Positions 7,748-15,864 of a stretch of 64,000 nt of DNA are shown here, piece by piece. Both the position numbers and the translations under genes were made by a program. The notes under the pieces were generated by a model that was given only the letters and a program-made list of their open reading frames with translations, was not told where the DNA came from and searched no databases. Numbering within the stretch: position 1 is the stretch's first letter; each line of letters opens with the position of its first letter. Source of the DNA: UBA5429 sp942493315 (GTDB lineage: Bacteria > Bacteroidota > Bacteroidia > Bacteroidales > WCHB1-69); assembly GCA_942493315.1 (NCBI GenBank), contig OW818690.1:2914001-2978000 (forward strand), written 5' to 3'.

Positions 7748-9277
7748 TTATCTTTTATAGGGTAAAGAAATTATAAATTCACTTCCTTTTTTTAATTCAC
7801 TATTTATCGTAATATTTCCTCCGTGAAGCTCAATAATTTTCTTCACGTAAACCAATCCTAATCCATGCCCTTTTGTATCATGAATATTTCCAAATGATAC
7901 CCTGTAAAATTCCTGAAATACTCTTCTATGGTTCTTTTTGGCAATACCGATTCCATTATCCACAACTTTGATATATAGGTACCTTTTATCGCTTTCTGTT
8001 CTGACGACAATATCGGGTGTATCCGGTGAATATTTAATCCCATTTTCTATCAAATTTATGATTACATTTTGCAAGTGACTTGCATCTGCAAATATAATAG
8101 GATTTTTCGCATAAAGGTACTGTGAAATTTTACCTTTTTTTGAAGCAATTTGCAATGAAAAATCAAGACAAATTGTACTTATAAGTTTATGAATATCAAT
8201 GTTTTCTTCATAAATTTTTAACTGCCCTTTTTTCAACTGTGCCAATTCAAGAATATTATTTACCATTTTTTTTAGACGATTATTTTCGTCATTTATGATA
8301 GAAATGTAAGAATCTCGAAGCTCAATACCCGAAGCAATATCAGGATCAGAGAGCGCTTCACATGCTAAAGCTATAGTCGAGATAGGTGTCTTAAATTCGT
8401 GGGTGATGTTATTTATAAAATCATTCTTGATATCTGAAATCTTTTTCAGACGATAAAGATGGTATAAGGTATAAAAATTTAAAAATGCAATAATCCCAAT
8501 AAATGCCATAATTAAGGAGGTGATGGCTGACATTCTTTGAAATAATATCCTTCTTTGATCCTTAAAATAGATGATTATATAATGTTGCGCAATAATCGAT
8601 TCAGAGGGCTTTAAACTGAATATATATTCACTATTCAAAATGGTTGTGGGATCCACTAAATGAGGCTGAATTACAAACTGAGTTGTATAGGAGTTATAAA
8701 GGGCAAAATCAAAATTGGCATTTATATTTTGATCGACTAAAGATTCTTTGATGATTCTATTGAGATATTGTGGGTTTAACAGCACTTTGGTATTGGAATC
8801 CATCTCAATGAGATTCGCATCATCATTTTTTGATATTTTTTTATAACTGTCTGAAATTGAATTATTTTCTAATGGATATTGATTTGGAGTGAAAGATTTA
8901 CTATAAGTTGTATCAAAAAAGATCGTGTCATTGTTGGTTAAAACCACATCATTTTTCATATAGCTTATTGTTGTTCTGATAACTCCAATTGGGGTGACTT
9001 TTGCCGGATCAAGCAAAAACCTTTTTCCTTGTTTTTGAAATACAATATTGGTTGTCGTATCTAAGGTTTCAATGGTATTGGTATTGGGTAAAGTATCCCC
9101 TTTCAATAATGCATCTATCTTATTTACTACATCCGAGCCGGCAGATAGAATTTCTCGGGTTAAGATACTTTTTTGAACTTTTTCAGCATCTTTATACAAC
9201 TGAAAAATGGTAAATATCAAAAAGAATGATGATACTACCAATATAACTCCTATCGATAAAATGACAATCCTCTTCAT
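7748..9277 (-). CDS. Membrane sensor histidine kinase
   Basis: A 509-residue kinase with an N-terminal membrane segment (residues 4-26), a periplasmic sensor region of about 220 residues with no recognised domain, a second membrane segment (ITSLIMAFIGIIAFLNFY), a HisKA domain with ITHEFKTPIST (phospho-acceptor His near residue 295) and a HATPase domain with NLIENGIKYSP, VDNGIGI and KGHGLGLVYVK. The ATG at 9275-9277 overlaps the stop of the acyl-CoA reductase gene as ATGA, suggesting translational coupling; this favours this start over the codon three upstream. Together with the response regulator it forms a two-component pair similar in layout to RprXY. Confidence 0.93.
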   Translation of the reverse strand: MKRIVILSIGVILVVSSFFLIFTIFQLYKDAEKVQKSILTREILSAGSDVVNKIDALLKGDTLPNTNTIETLDTTTNIVFQKQGKRFLLDPAKVTPIGVIRTTISYMKNDVVLTNNDTIFFDTTYSKSFTPNQYPLENNSISDSYKKISKNDDANLIEMDSNTKVLLNPQYLNRIIKESLVDQNINANFDFALYNSYTTQFVIQPHLVDPTTILNSEYIFSLKPSESIIAQHYIIIYFKDQRRILFQRMSAITSLIMAFIGIIAFLNFYTLYHLYRLKKISDIKNDFINNITHEFKTPISTIALACEALSDPDIASGIELRDSYISIINDENNRLKKMVNNILELAQLKKGQLKIYEENIDIHKLISTICLDFSLQIASKKGKISQYLYAKNPIIFADASHLQNVIINLIENGIKYSPDTPDIVVRTESDKRYLYIKVVDNGIGIAKKNHRRVFQEFYRVSFGNIHDTKGHGLGLVYVKKIIELHGGNITINSELKKGSEFIISLPYKR

Positions 9278-10383
9278 GATAAACAAAATTTAATTACATC
9301 AATCTGATCAGGATACTGGAGTAGTTTTGGCGTTTGAGTTTCACCCATTGACACCAATAAATCTTTTAATTCTGAATCTATGTCACTTTGGGTTAAAGCA
9401 AGATTACAAGAGATACATTGAAGTTCCTCCTTTTGATACTTGAGTTTTTGCCCCAACTCTGAAATGGTATCATAATATTCATAATGGATAACGGAAATGG
9501 GCGAATGAAATGGTTCATTTTCAACCAAAATAAATGGACCACCATCAAAAAACGGAATCCTATTCATTAAATGAACAGTCTTTTGGTATTCCAGATTATT
9601 TAGATATTGATTGTGATTATTCAAGATTTCGTTATTTTGTGATAGTATTTCAATTAGAGGTACAAAATTATAATTTTTTGGAATATAAATCTTAGAAACA
9701 GACCTACATCCTAACCCAAAATAGAAAAAAATATCATTTTTTAAGGCTATGATCTCTTTTTCTGTTTCATTCCCGGTCAATAAGGCTATACTATTTCTAT
9801 TTTTTCTTAGAATTTTAGGAAAGTTTTGAAAATAATAGTCAAAATATCTGGAGCTATTATTTGATCCGGTCGATATCACTTTATCAAAAACAATACCATC
9901 TTTTTTTTCAGACATTTTGACATGTTCTGTGAAAAAAATAAATGGTTTGTATTCTGGTTCAATCTCAATTAACATCTCTGCAAGAACAGGTAAAATAAGG
10001 TTGTCCTGTGACGATAATTTTCCTAAAAAACGGTTTCCCGATACTAAAACTGCGAAAAAGTCATGAAAACTAACTAAAGGAATATTTCCGGCAGAAATAA
10101 CCAATATGGTCTGAACTTCCTTGTTATGATTATCAAAAAATTCTTTATAGTAATTTTCAAATGATTGCATTTCAGATGGTTGCAACATTGTAATAATAGA
10201 TTCTAACGCATTAAAAATGTAAGAAATTGGGAACCATTTATTCTGTAGTGATTGTTGCTTGATAGCTTTGTAAAGTTTGTGTTCTAAAAAAAAATTAGAG
10301 GAATCTTCGTATTGTAAACGAGTAAACTCTGAAAGTTTATCTCGCAGTATATCAAAAGTTTGAATTCTTTGTTTAAAGTTCAT
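9274..10383 (-). CDS. LuxC-like acyl-CoA reductase
   Basis: A 369-residue protein that matches the Bacteroidetes branch of the LuxC/acyl-CoA reductase family: VISAGNIPLVSFHDFFAVLVSGN binds the nucleotide region, VFDKVISTGSNNSSRYF and SIALLTGNET follow, and the probable catalytic cysteine is in FYFGLGCRSVSKIYIP. Family members reduce acyl-CoA or acylated enzyme to aldehyde with NAD(P)H; the substrate here is unknown, and no LuxD/LuxE partner is present. The gene ends in an ATGA overlap with the sensor kinase, so the three genes (reductase, kinase, regulator) form one operon. A TATCTTTG box precedes it. Confidence 0.85.
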   Translation of the reverse strand: MNFKQRIQTFDILRDKLSEFTRLQYEDSSNFFLEHKLYKAIKQQSLQNKWFPISYIFNALESIITMLQPSEMQSFENYYKEFFDNHNKEVQTILVISAGNIPLVSFHDFFAVLVSGNRFLGKLSSQDNLILPVLAEMLIEIEPEYKPFIFFTEHVKMSEKKDGIVFDKVISTGSNNSSRYFDYYFQNFPKILRKNRNSIALLTGNETEKEIIALKNDIFFYFGLGCRSVSKIYIPKNYNFVPLIEILSQNNEILNNHNQYLNNLEYQKTVHLMNRIPFFDGGPFILVENEPFHSPISVIHYEYYDTISELGQKLKYQKEELQCISCNLALTQSDIDSELKDLLVSMGETQTPKLLQYPDQIDVIKFCLS

Positions 10384-10404
10384 CGATTTTTAAAAATAGT
10401 TATG

Positions 10405-10412
10405 CAAAGATA
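10405..10412 (-). promoter_or_regulatory. -7 box (TATCTTTG) for the reductase-kinase-regulator operon
   Basis: TATCTTTG on the minus strand lies 22 bases before the ATG at 10383. Confidence 0.5.
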
Positions 10413-10437
10413 CAAAATAAATTTTTCTTATTTTTTT

Positions 10438-10470
10438 TTGACGAATGTATTTAAAAAAATTGTATTTTTG
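10438..10470 (+). promoter_or_regulatory. Promoter for tRNA-Pro
   Basis: TTG at 10438-10440, a 22-base spacer and TATTTTTG at 10463-10470, ending 12 bases before the mature tRNA. The same TTG/22/TATTTTTG layout precedes nadE. Confidence 0.6.
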
Positions 10471-10482
10471 CACCCTCAAACA

Positions 10483-10557
10483 CGGGATATAGCGTAGTCC
10501 GGTTATCGCGCCTGCTTTGGGAGCAGGAGGTCGCAAGTTCGAATCTTGCTATCCCGA
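10483..10557 (+). tRNA. tRNA-Pro (anticodon UGG)
   Basis: A complete cloverleaf: acceptor arms CGGGATA and TATCCCG with discriminator A, D-arm region GCGTAGTCCGGTTATCGC, anticodon stem CCTGC/GCAGG around loop TTTGGGA (anticodon TGG at 10518-10520), variable AGGTC and T-arm GCAAG/CTTGC with TTCGAAT. CCA is not encoded. Confidence 0.97.
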
Positions 10558-10560
10558 CAA

Positions 10561-10590
10561 AAAGCCACTCAACGAGTGGCTTTTTTATTT
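10561..10590 (+). terminator. Rho-independent terminator after tRNA-Pro
   Basis: AGCCACTC/GAGTGGCT stem with an AAC loop, followed by six Ts, three bases after the tRNA. Confidence 0.85.
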
Positions 10591-10594
10591 TATA

Positions 10595-10602
10595 TATTTT
10601 TG
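10595..10602 (+). promoter_or_regulatory. -7 box (TATTTTTG) for the YgiQ-type gene
   Basis: TATTTTTG ends 18 bases before the ATG at 10621; no clear -33 TTG, because the tRNA terminator occupies that region. Confidence 0.45.
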
Positions 10603-10620
10603 CATTCCTAATTTCAAAAA

Positions 10621-12477
10621 ATGAGTAACAAACATTTTATTCCAATTACTAAAAAAGAAGTTGACTATCTGGGATGGACTGAAATTGACGTGATCTTAAT
10701 TACCGGTGATGCTTATGTTGATCATCCCGCTTTTGGGGCTGCAGTTATTGGTCGAATTTTAGAAAATGAAGGCCTAAAAGTGGCGATTATAGCTCAGCCT
10801 AATTGGAAAGATGACTTGAGAGATTTTAAAAAACTGGGAAAACCTAAACTATTTTTTGGAATCACAGCCGGAAATATGGATTCCATGGTGAACCATTACA
10901 CAGCAACGAAACGGTTGAGAAGTGACGATGCCTACACTCCCGGAAATCAAGCTGGTTTCAGACCCAACTATGCTACTGTGATGTATAGCAATATTATCAA
11001 AGAACTCTATCCCGATACGCCTATTATTATTGGCGGTGTGGAAGCTTCAATGAGGAGACTCTCTCATTACGATTACTGGAGTGATCAGTTTAAACCTTCC
11101 ATTTTACTGGAAAGCAAAGCGGATCTGCTGGTGTATGGAATGGGTGAAAAACCTATTATTGAAATCGCAAAAGCTTTTAAAGAGGAGCATCCTGTTGAAA
11201 AGTGTAAAAAAATCCCACAAGTTGCCTATTTAACTCGAAACTGGAGATCAGATATTGCGAATGAAATCCCGGTTATTGAACTCCATTCGTATGAGAAAGA
11301 ATTACAATCAAAAAAAATATATGCTGAAAATTTTGTTACTTTTGAAAAGGAATCGAATAAACGGATTCAAAAAACGTTGATTCAACCATACAAAGATCAA
11401 TTTTTAGTTATCAATCCACCTTTTTTACCTTATTCAGAGAAAGAGTGTGACCAATTTGCTCTTTTCGATCTCATGATGAATGCTCCACACCCCAAATATT
11501 TGAAAAGGGGGGAAATCCCTGCTTTTGAAATGATCAAAAATTCAATCACGATCCACAGGGGTTGCTTTGGAGGGTGTTCTTTTTGTGCAATTGCTGCGCA
11601 TCAGGGGAAATTTATTGCATCCAGGTCTGAAAAATCGATTATGGATGAAGTAACTGATCTTTCTCAAAGAGATTATTTTAAAGGTCATATTTCCGACTTG
11701 GGAGGCCCTTCAGCTAACATGTATCAAATGGGAGGCGAAAACCTTGATTTATGTAACTCTTGTGCCAGGCCATCCTGCATTTTTCCAAATATTTGTAAAA
11801 ATTTGAATTTTGATCATGCTCCACTGATTCAATTGTACCAAAAAGCAAGAAATGTTAGAGGAATCAAACAAATAACGATTGGTAGTGGAATTAGATATGA
11901 TATGTTGGTGCCCAAAGATAAAACGCTGAAAACAAAAAATCATTTAAGCGAATACACCGAAACGGTTATTAAATATCACGTATCAGGACGATTAAAAGTA
12001 GCACCTGAACATACTGCATCTCATGTACTTAACATGATGAGGAAACCCGATTTTTCAAATTTCTGGAGTTTCTATCAGCAGTTTTATGAAATTAATAAAA
12101 GGATAAACAAAAACCAGCAACTAATCCCCTATTTTATCTCTTCACACCCCGGATGTACATTAACGGATATGGCGGAGTTAGCTATTGAAATTAAAAATAG
12201 TCGCAAATCAAATACTAATCCATCTCATTACGGCTTAGATACTGAGCATGTGCAGGACTTCACTCCTACTCCCATGACTTATGCAACTGCTATGTACTTT
12301 TTAGGTTTTGACCCTTACACCGGCAAAAATGTAGCGGTTACCAAAACAATGGAAGAGAAGAAAAACCAAAATCTATTCTTCTTTTATCATAAAAAGGAAA
12401 ACCACCAAACCATCCAGCGACTATTATCAAAAATCAACCGCACCGACCTTCTTAACAAACTGAGAGACAAGAAATAA
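10621..12477 (+). CDS. ygiQ: YgiQ-family radical SAM protein (UPF0313)
   Basis: A 618-residue protein. The N-terminal B12-binding-like region (DVILITGDAYVDHPAFG) is followed by the radical SAM domain with the cluster motif CFGGCSFC (CxxxCxxC, about residue 318). The blocks FLPYSEKECDQFALFDL, GHISDLGGPSANMY, RPSCIFPNICKNLN, GSGIRYDM, VAPEHTASHVLNMMRKP and HPGCTLTDM are characteristic of YgiQ. The reaction is unknown in the family; the sequence predicts a 4Fe-4S cluster that generates a 5'-deoxyadenosyl radical. It is monocistronic here, between a tRNA and the mobile-element island. Confidence 0.92.
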   Translation: MSNKHFIPITKKEVDYLGWTEIDVILITGDAYVDHPAFGAAVIGRILENEGLKVAIIAQPNWKDDLRDFKKLGKPKLFFGITAGNMDSMVNHYTATKRLRSDDAYTPGNQAGFRPNYATVMYSNIIKELYPDTPIIIGGVEASMRRLSHYDYWSDQFKPSILLESKADLLVYGMGEKPIIEIAKAFKEEHPVEKCKKIPQVAYLTRNWRSDIANEIPVIELHSYEKELQSKKIYAENFVTFEKESNKRIQKTLIQPYKDQFLVINPPFLPYSEKECDQFALFDLMMNAPHPKYLKRGEIPAFEMIKNSITIHRGCFGGCSFCAIAAHQGKFIASRSEKSIMDEVTDLSQRDYFKGHISDLGGPSANMYQMGGENLDLCNSCARPSCIFPNICKNLNFDHAPLIQLYQKARNVRGIKQITIGSGIRYDMLVPKDKTLKTKNHLSEYTETVIKYHVSGRLKVAPEHTASHVLNMMRKPDFSNFWSFYQQFYEINKRINKNQQLIPYFISSHPGCTLTDMAELAIEIKNSRKSNTNPSHYGLDTEHVQDFTPTPMTYATAMYFLGFDPYTGKNVAVTKTMEEKKNQNLFFFYHKKENHQTIQRLLSKINRTDLLNKLRDKK

Positions 12478-12838
12478 AGAGGTTGAAGGTTGAAGGTAAC
12501 AGGTTTCAGATAACAGGTAAAAGGTAAAAGGTAATAGGTAATAGGTAATAGGTAACAGTTTTCAGATATCAGTTTTCAGATATCAGTTTTCAGATTTTTC
12601 TTTTTCATTTTCATTTTTCATTTTTCATTTTTCATTCTTCATTAGTCCGTAGTCTGTAGTCCGTAGTCTGTAGTCCGTAGTCTGTTGTCCGTAGTCCGCA
12701 GTCTTTTTTTTGTGCATTCCGGCTCGCAGGCTCGCCGTCGGTCTCCGGCCTGTACTCCTCGTTTCGCTGCAAGGGTCTGATCGGCCGGGCAGTAGCTCCC
12801 AAGGTCGCTCTGCCCGATCCGTCATCCCCTAAGCAGCC
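12478..12838. repeat. Degenerate oligonucleotide tracts and a GC-rich structured block
   Basis: Directly after ygiQ come runs of short imperfect repeats: GGTAATAGGTAATA-type (about 12500-12560), CAGTTTTCAGATAT-type (12557-12595), CATTTTTCATTTTT-type (12606-12640) and TAGTCCGTAGTCTG-type (12645-12703). From about 12715 the composition jumps to GC-rich, with GATCGGCCGGGCAG and CTGCCCGATC able to pair as a hairpin (about 12778-12819). No protein is supported: the longest frame here is made of the repeats themselves. The tract resembles those at 15350-15620, 47341-47430 and 51721-51810. Confidence 0.7.
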
Positions 12839-12905
12839 GTAAGCATACGAGCAACCCCATCTTGTAGATGAGAGATGATCATTTTATTTTTGCTTTTAAA
12901 AAAGC

Positions 12906-13193
12906 ATGAATATTATAACAAAAGAGTCAGAGATGATAAGTATGGTTGAACTGTGGAAGCAAAGCAATCAAACCAAAAAGGATTTTGCAATGAAACATGG
13001 GATTAGTTACGATTCCTTTAGATATTGGACACGTAAATTATATCCAGAAGAATCAATTAGAGGCTGAACAAGTTATAAAGATCAAGAATTTTCATTTATT
13101 GAACTAACGCAAGAAAATATTAAATCAGAGGGATCAAGAATGCCCCAAGTTGAGTTGACACTACCGAATGGAATCCAACTTAAAATATATTAG
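12906..13193 (+). pseudogene. tnpA: IS66 TnpA (Orf1), interrupted by an in-frame TGA
   Basis: Codons 1-53 encode a helix-turn-helix-like protein (MVELWKQSNQTKKDFAMKHG, then ISYDSFRYWTRKL), as in IS66 Orf1. A TGA at 13065-13067 stops translation, but the same frame stays open to TAG at 13191 and encodes QVELTLPNGIQLKIY, the usual C-terminal block of TnpA proteins. So the gene is a 95-codon tnpA with one nonsense codon. Because TGA is a genuine stop elsewhere in this window, the product is probably truncated. The stop is 2 bases from the tnpB start. Confidence 0.85.
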
Positions 13194-13195
13194 TC

Positions 13196-13543
13196 ATGAT
13201 AGGATTTAGTAGCTCGATAAGATATTATCTATGTACTAAACCCATCAATATTCATAATAGTTTTGATGGATTAGCAGGGATTGTGCGTAATTTTATGCAA
13301 AAAACTCCGACATCTGGAGCTGTTTTTATCTTTATCAACAGACAAAAGACACATATAAAAATGCTGTATTGGGATGGTGATGGGTTTGTAATTTATTACA
13401 AGCGATTAGAAAGAGGGCGATATAAAGCTCGCACTACTGATTGTGATGGTGGTTTAGAACTAAAAAGAGAAGATGTTTTAATGCTTTTAGAGGGACTTTC
13501 TATAGATAATTTTAAGAGAAGTAAGCGGTATAAAATTGCATAA
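13196..13543 (+). CDS. tnpB: IS66 TnpB (Orf2-like protein)
   Basis: A 115-residue protein of the standard length for IS66 TnpB, with the family blocks SSIRYYLCTKPINIHNSFDG, GAVFIFINRQKTHIKMLYWD and GDGFVIYYKRLERGRY. TnpB is required for IS66 transposition, though its biochemical role is not known. Its ATG is two bases after the tnpA stop and it is followed by tnpC, giving the expected three-gene operon. No damage is visible. Confidence 0.95.
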   Translation: MIGFSSSIRYYLCTKPINIHNSFDGLAGIVRNFMQKTPTSGAVFIFINRQKTHIKMLYWDGDGFVIYYKRLERGRYKARTTDCDGGLELKREDVLMLLEGLSIDNFKRSKRYKIA

Positions 13544-13605
13544 AAAAGTTCATTTTTCCTACATAACTGGTTGTTTTGTAACGATTTTTTTTGTATATTT
13601 GTTAC

Positions 13606-15234
13606 ATGAAACAAGCGCAAAACGAACAATTTATTGAACAACAAAATGAGTTAAAGGAACTCAAAAAATTGCTTGCGCAACAAGATCGTAAGATAAAAGA
13701 GCAGGATAATCAAATCAATAAGCAGGAAATAATTATCAATAAACAAGAAGGAATCATTGGTAAAAAAGATGTAATCATTAGTAAAAAAGAAGATGAGATT
13801 AGTCGTCTTACCTTCTTTTTGGAAAAGCTCAAACGAATGATTTTCGGACAAAAGAGTGAAAGATTTAAAAACCCTGATCAACTGGATTTATTCCCCGAAG
13901 AGGTTCTTGAGGCAAAGAAGAAGGAATTGATTGAAGAAATTGAAATCATAATTAAAAAACGTAAAAGTTATGATGGCAAACATCCTGGAAGAGAACCATT
14001 GCCAAAAGATCTACCTGTAGAAGAAGTTGTTTTAGAGCCCACAGAAGATGTTACCGGAATGGTTCGTATCGGGGAAGAAGTTACAGAAGAGTTGCATATT
14101 AAACCTGCTTCTTTGTTTATTAGACGTATCATCAGACCTGTCTATATGACAAAACCTGATGAAAACAATAAACAAAGACAAGTGATTGCAGAATTATCTC
14201 GTCCGATTCCCAAAATTATTGCCGGCTCAAGTTTGTTGTCTTATTTGATTGTAAACAAATATGTTTTTCATTTACCTATTCACAGACAATTACAACAGTT
14301 GAAGTTAATGGGAATTAATTTGAATGCATCAACAGTTGAAAATTGGATCAGATTAACATCAGAACTTTTGGAAATGCTTTATAAATTTCATCGACAGAAA
14401 GTTCAACAATCCCTATATTTACAAATGGATGAATCACCGATCCAGGTTATGGATCGAGAAACAAAAGGGAAGACAAAACGAGGTTATATGTGGGTAAGTA
14501 ACGCAGTTCGGGAGCTATCTGTGCTGTTTGAATATGCTCCTTCAAGAAGTCAAAGTTTACCTAACCAGTTTTTAGATCAATATCGTGGAATTTTACAAAC
14601 AGATGGATATGCAGCCTATGATGTGGCTATCCGTAAACATAAGATTTTACATATTGGATGTTGGGCACATGCCAGAAGATATTTTGAAAAAGCATTAAGT
14701 AATGATAAAGCTCGTGCTACTGCTGTGATGTTATTGATCCAAGAACTTTATAAAGTTGAAGAGATCTCAAAAGAACAAAATGAAACGGTAGAACAACGCT
14801 ATCAAAGAAGACTGGAAGAATCACTTCCGATATTAAACCAAATTGGAAAATATATTACAGATCATAGAAAAAATGTGTTGCCCTCCAGTCCAATTGGTAA
14901 AGCTTTCCACTACTGTATAGAAAGATGGGATGCTTTGATGAACTATCTTCAAAACGGTATGATCGAAATAGATAATAACAGAGTTGAAAATGCGATTCGT
15001 CCACTAGCTTTAGGTCGTAAAAACTACTTATTTGCAGGTAATCATGAGTTCGCCCAATTTACAGCCATTTATTATAGCTTCTTTGCAACTTGCAAACTAA
15101 ACGATATTAATCCTTATGATTGGTTTGCATACGTTATCGAAAATATTAACGAAACAAAAACAAGTCAATTAGAAAAACTTTTACCTCAAAATATCGACAA
15201 ATCCTTACTTGTCGAGACTAAACTGTCTGATTGA
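13606..15234 (+). CDS. tnpC: IS66 TnpC transposase
   Basis: A 542-residue DDE transposase. The N-terminus is a long lysine/glutamate-rich coiled coil with five near-repeats of a KQExIINKQEGII type (residues 10-70), followed by the IS66 leader (FGQKSERF), a zinc-finger-like region, and the DDE catalytic core: LQMDESPIQV, LQTDGYAAYD with CWAHARRYFEKA, and NRVENAIRPLALGRKNYLFAG containing the catalytic glutamate. The C-terminal helical domain ends LNDINPYDWFAYVIENI. The ATG at 13606 is preferred over a TTG five codons upstream. The stop is TGA. Length and motifs are intact. Confidence 0.95.
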   Translation: MKQAQNEQFIEQQNELKELKKLLAQQDRKIKEQDNQINKQEIIINKQEGIIGKKDVIISKKEDEISRLTFFLEKLKRMIFGQKSERFKNPDQLDLFPEEVLEAKKKELIEEIEIIIKKRKSYDGKHPGREPLPKDLPVEEVVLEPTEDVTGMVRIGEEVTEELHIKPASLFIRRIIRPVYMTKPDENNKQRQVIAELSRPIPKIIAGSSLLSYLIVNKYVFHLPIHRQLQQLKLMGINLNASTVENWIRLTSELLEMLYKFHRQKVQQSLYLQMDESPIQVMDRETKGKTKRGYMWVSNAVRELSVLFEYAPSRSQSLPNQFLDQYRGILQTDGYAAYDVAIRKHKILHIGCWAHARRYFEKALSNDKARATAVMLLIQELYKVEEISKEQNETVEQRYQRRLEESLPILNQIGKYITDHRKNVLPSSPIGKAFHYCIERWDALMNYLQNGMIEIDNNRVENAIRPLALGRKNYLFAGNHEFAQFTAIYYSFFATCKLNDINPYDWFAYVIENINETKTSQLEKLLPQNIDKSLLVETKLSD

Positions 15235-15649
15235 AAATTAATCAACCGTCTCTATTTTACCTTAAAAAAACAGATTCTTTGATATGGGGTTGCTCGTATG
15301 CTTACAAGCAGCTTAACTTGCGGGGTACCTGGCCTCCGCCCTAATGCGGACTAGAGACGGGTGACAAGTGACGGGTGAAGTTCGAGGTTCGAAGTTCGAC
15401 GTTAAACGTTCGACGTTAATTTGAAATTATAGTGAATTTTTCATTATTCATTTTTCATTATTCATTAGTCTGTGGCTTATTACCCCGAAGGGGTTTCATG
15501 TGAGTAACCGTATGCAAGCTCGCGCAGCATACGGATTGAACGAATGACTAAAGAAGTGGGAAAAGGGATAGAGACGGGAGAAAAACTGAAAGCTGAAACC
15601 TGATAGCTGAAACCTGTAAAATTGAGCACACTTTTAGATTTGCAATGTA
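15235..15649. repeat. IS66 right end and degenerate repeat tract before the IS110 element
   Basis: After the IS66 right end (15305) comes a GC-rich piece (15320-15360), then short repeats GACGGGTGACAAGTGACGGGTG and GAAGTTCGA/GTTCGACGTTAA (15355-15420), CATTATTCATTTTTCATTATT (15440-15466), a small ACCCCGAAGGGGT hairpin (15482-15494), an 8-bp perfect hairpin CCGTATGC/GCATACGG (15508-15534) and GCTGAAACCTGATAGCTGAAACC (15591-15616). No protein-coding gene is seen. Confidence 0.65.
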
Positions 15650-15830
15650 ACTTTTCAATATAGAAAACGTGTTAAATTTTATATTTAACAGTTAACTGGA
15701 AAGAGAAAGTGAACTATTGAGCGCACTAGATTTTAATATCTATTGTTCGTATTAGACTTTCTCTTTCTTATATTGAAAAATTACTAATTAGAATTTTAGA
15801 TGAAAGGATCTATTAAAAGTATTAGCTTAT
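15650..15830 (+). ncRNA. Predicted bridge RNA of the IS110 element
   Basis: The leader contains a hairpin GTTAAAT/ATTTAAC (15671-15689), a 12-bp perfect stem at 15699-15710/15756-15767 (GAAAGAGAAAGT and complement) enclosing an internal loop capped by TAGAT/ATCTA (15727-15742), an outer 11-bp stem 15652-15662/15769-15779, and a second arm CTAAT/ATTAG (15784-15825) again capped by TAGAT/ATCTA (15797-15812). Two internal-loop arms upstream of the transposase is the layout of IS110 bridge RNAs, which guide donor and target recognition. The family fact is established; the boundaries and loop assignments here are inference from hand folding. Confidence 0.6.
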
Positions 15831-15864
15831 TTCAATATTCAGTTAACACAAAGCTTACAAAAGT

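Larger units (their letters stand above)
12839..15305 (+). mobile_element. IS66-family insertion sequence, complete
   Basis: The ends at 12839-12860 and 15284-15305 are perfect 22-bp inverted repeats starting GTAAGCATACGAGCAACC, the GTAAGC start being usual in IS66. Flanking octamers AAGCAGCC (12831-12838) and AAGCAGCT (15306-15313) match 7 of 8, fitting the 8-bp target duplication known for this family. Three genes in the standard order (tnpA, tnpB, tnpC) lie inside. tnpA carries an in-frame stop. The intact ends suggest a fairly recent arrival, although one base of the duplication has changed. Confidence 0.95.

Noticed and set aside
10595..12477. YgiQ gene as a tRNA-methylthiotransferase
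   Set aside because: It lacks the MiaB/RimO N-terminal cysteine pattern and TRAM domain, and carries YgiQ-specific blocks instead.
12478..12710. CRISPR array
   Set aside because: Repeat units are short, change along the tract and have no regular spacers; no cas genes are nearby.
12625..12825. A 66-codon minus-strand reading frame in the repeat tract and GC-rich block
   Set aside because: Its sequence is a translation of the simple repeats (YGQQTTDYRLRTTDYGL) with no start signal or family resemblance.
13065..13067. TGA recoded as a sense codon (alternative genetic code)
   Set aside because: TGA is the working stop in the ATGA overlaps at 9274-9277 and 59043-59046 and ends tnpC; tryptophan and glycine use standard codons throughout.
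15484..15534. The ACCCCGAAGGGGT and CCGTATGC/GCATACGG hairpins as terminators
   Set aside because: Neither is followed by a T run or preceded by a gene on either strand; they are better described as parts of the repeat tract.
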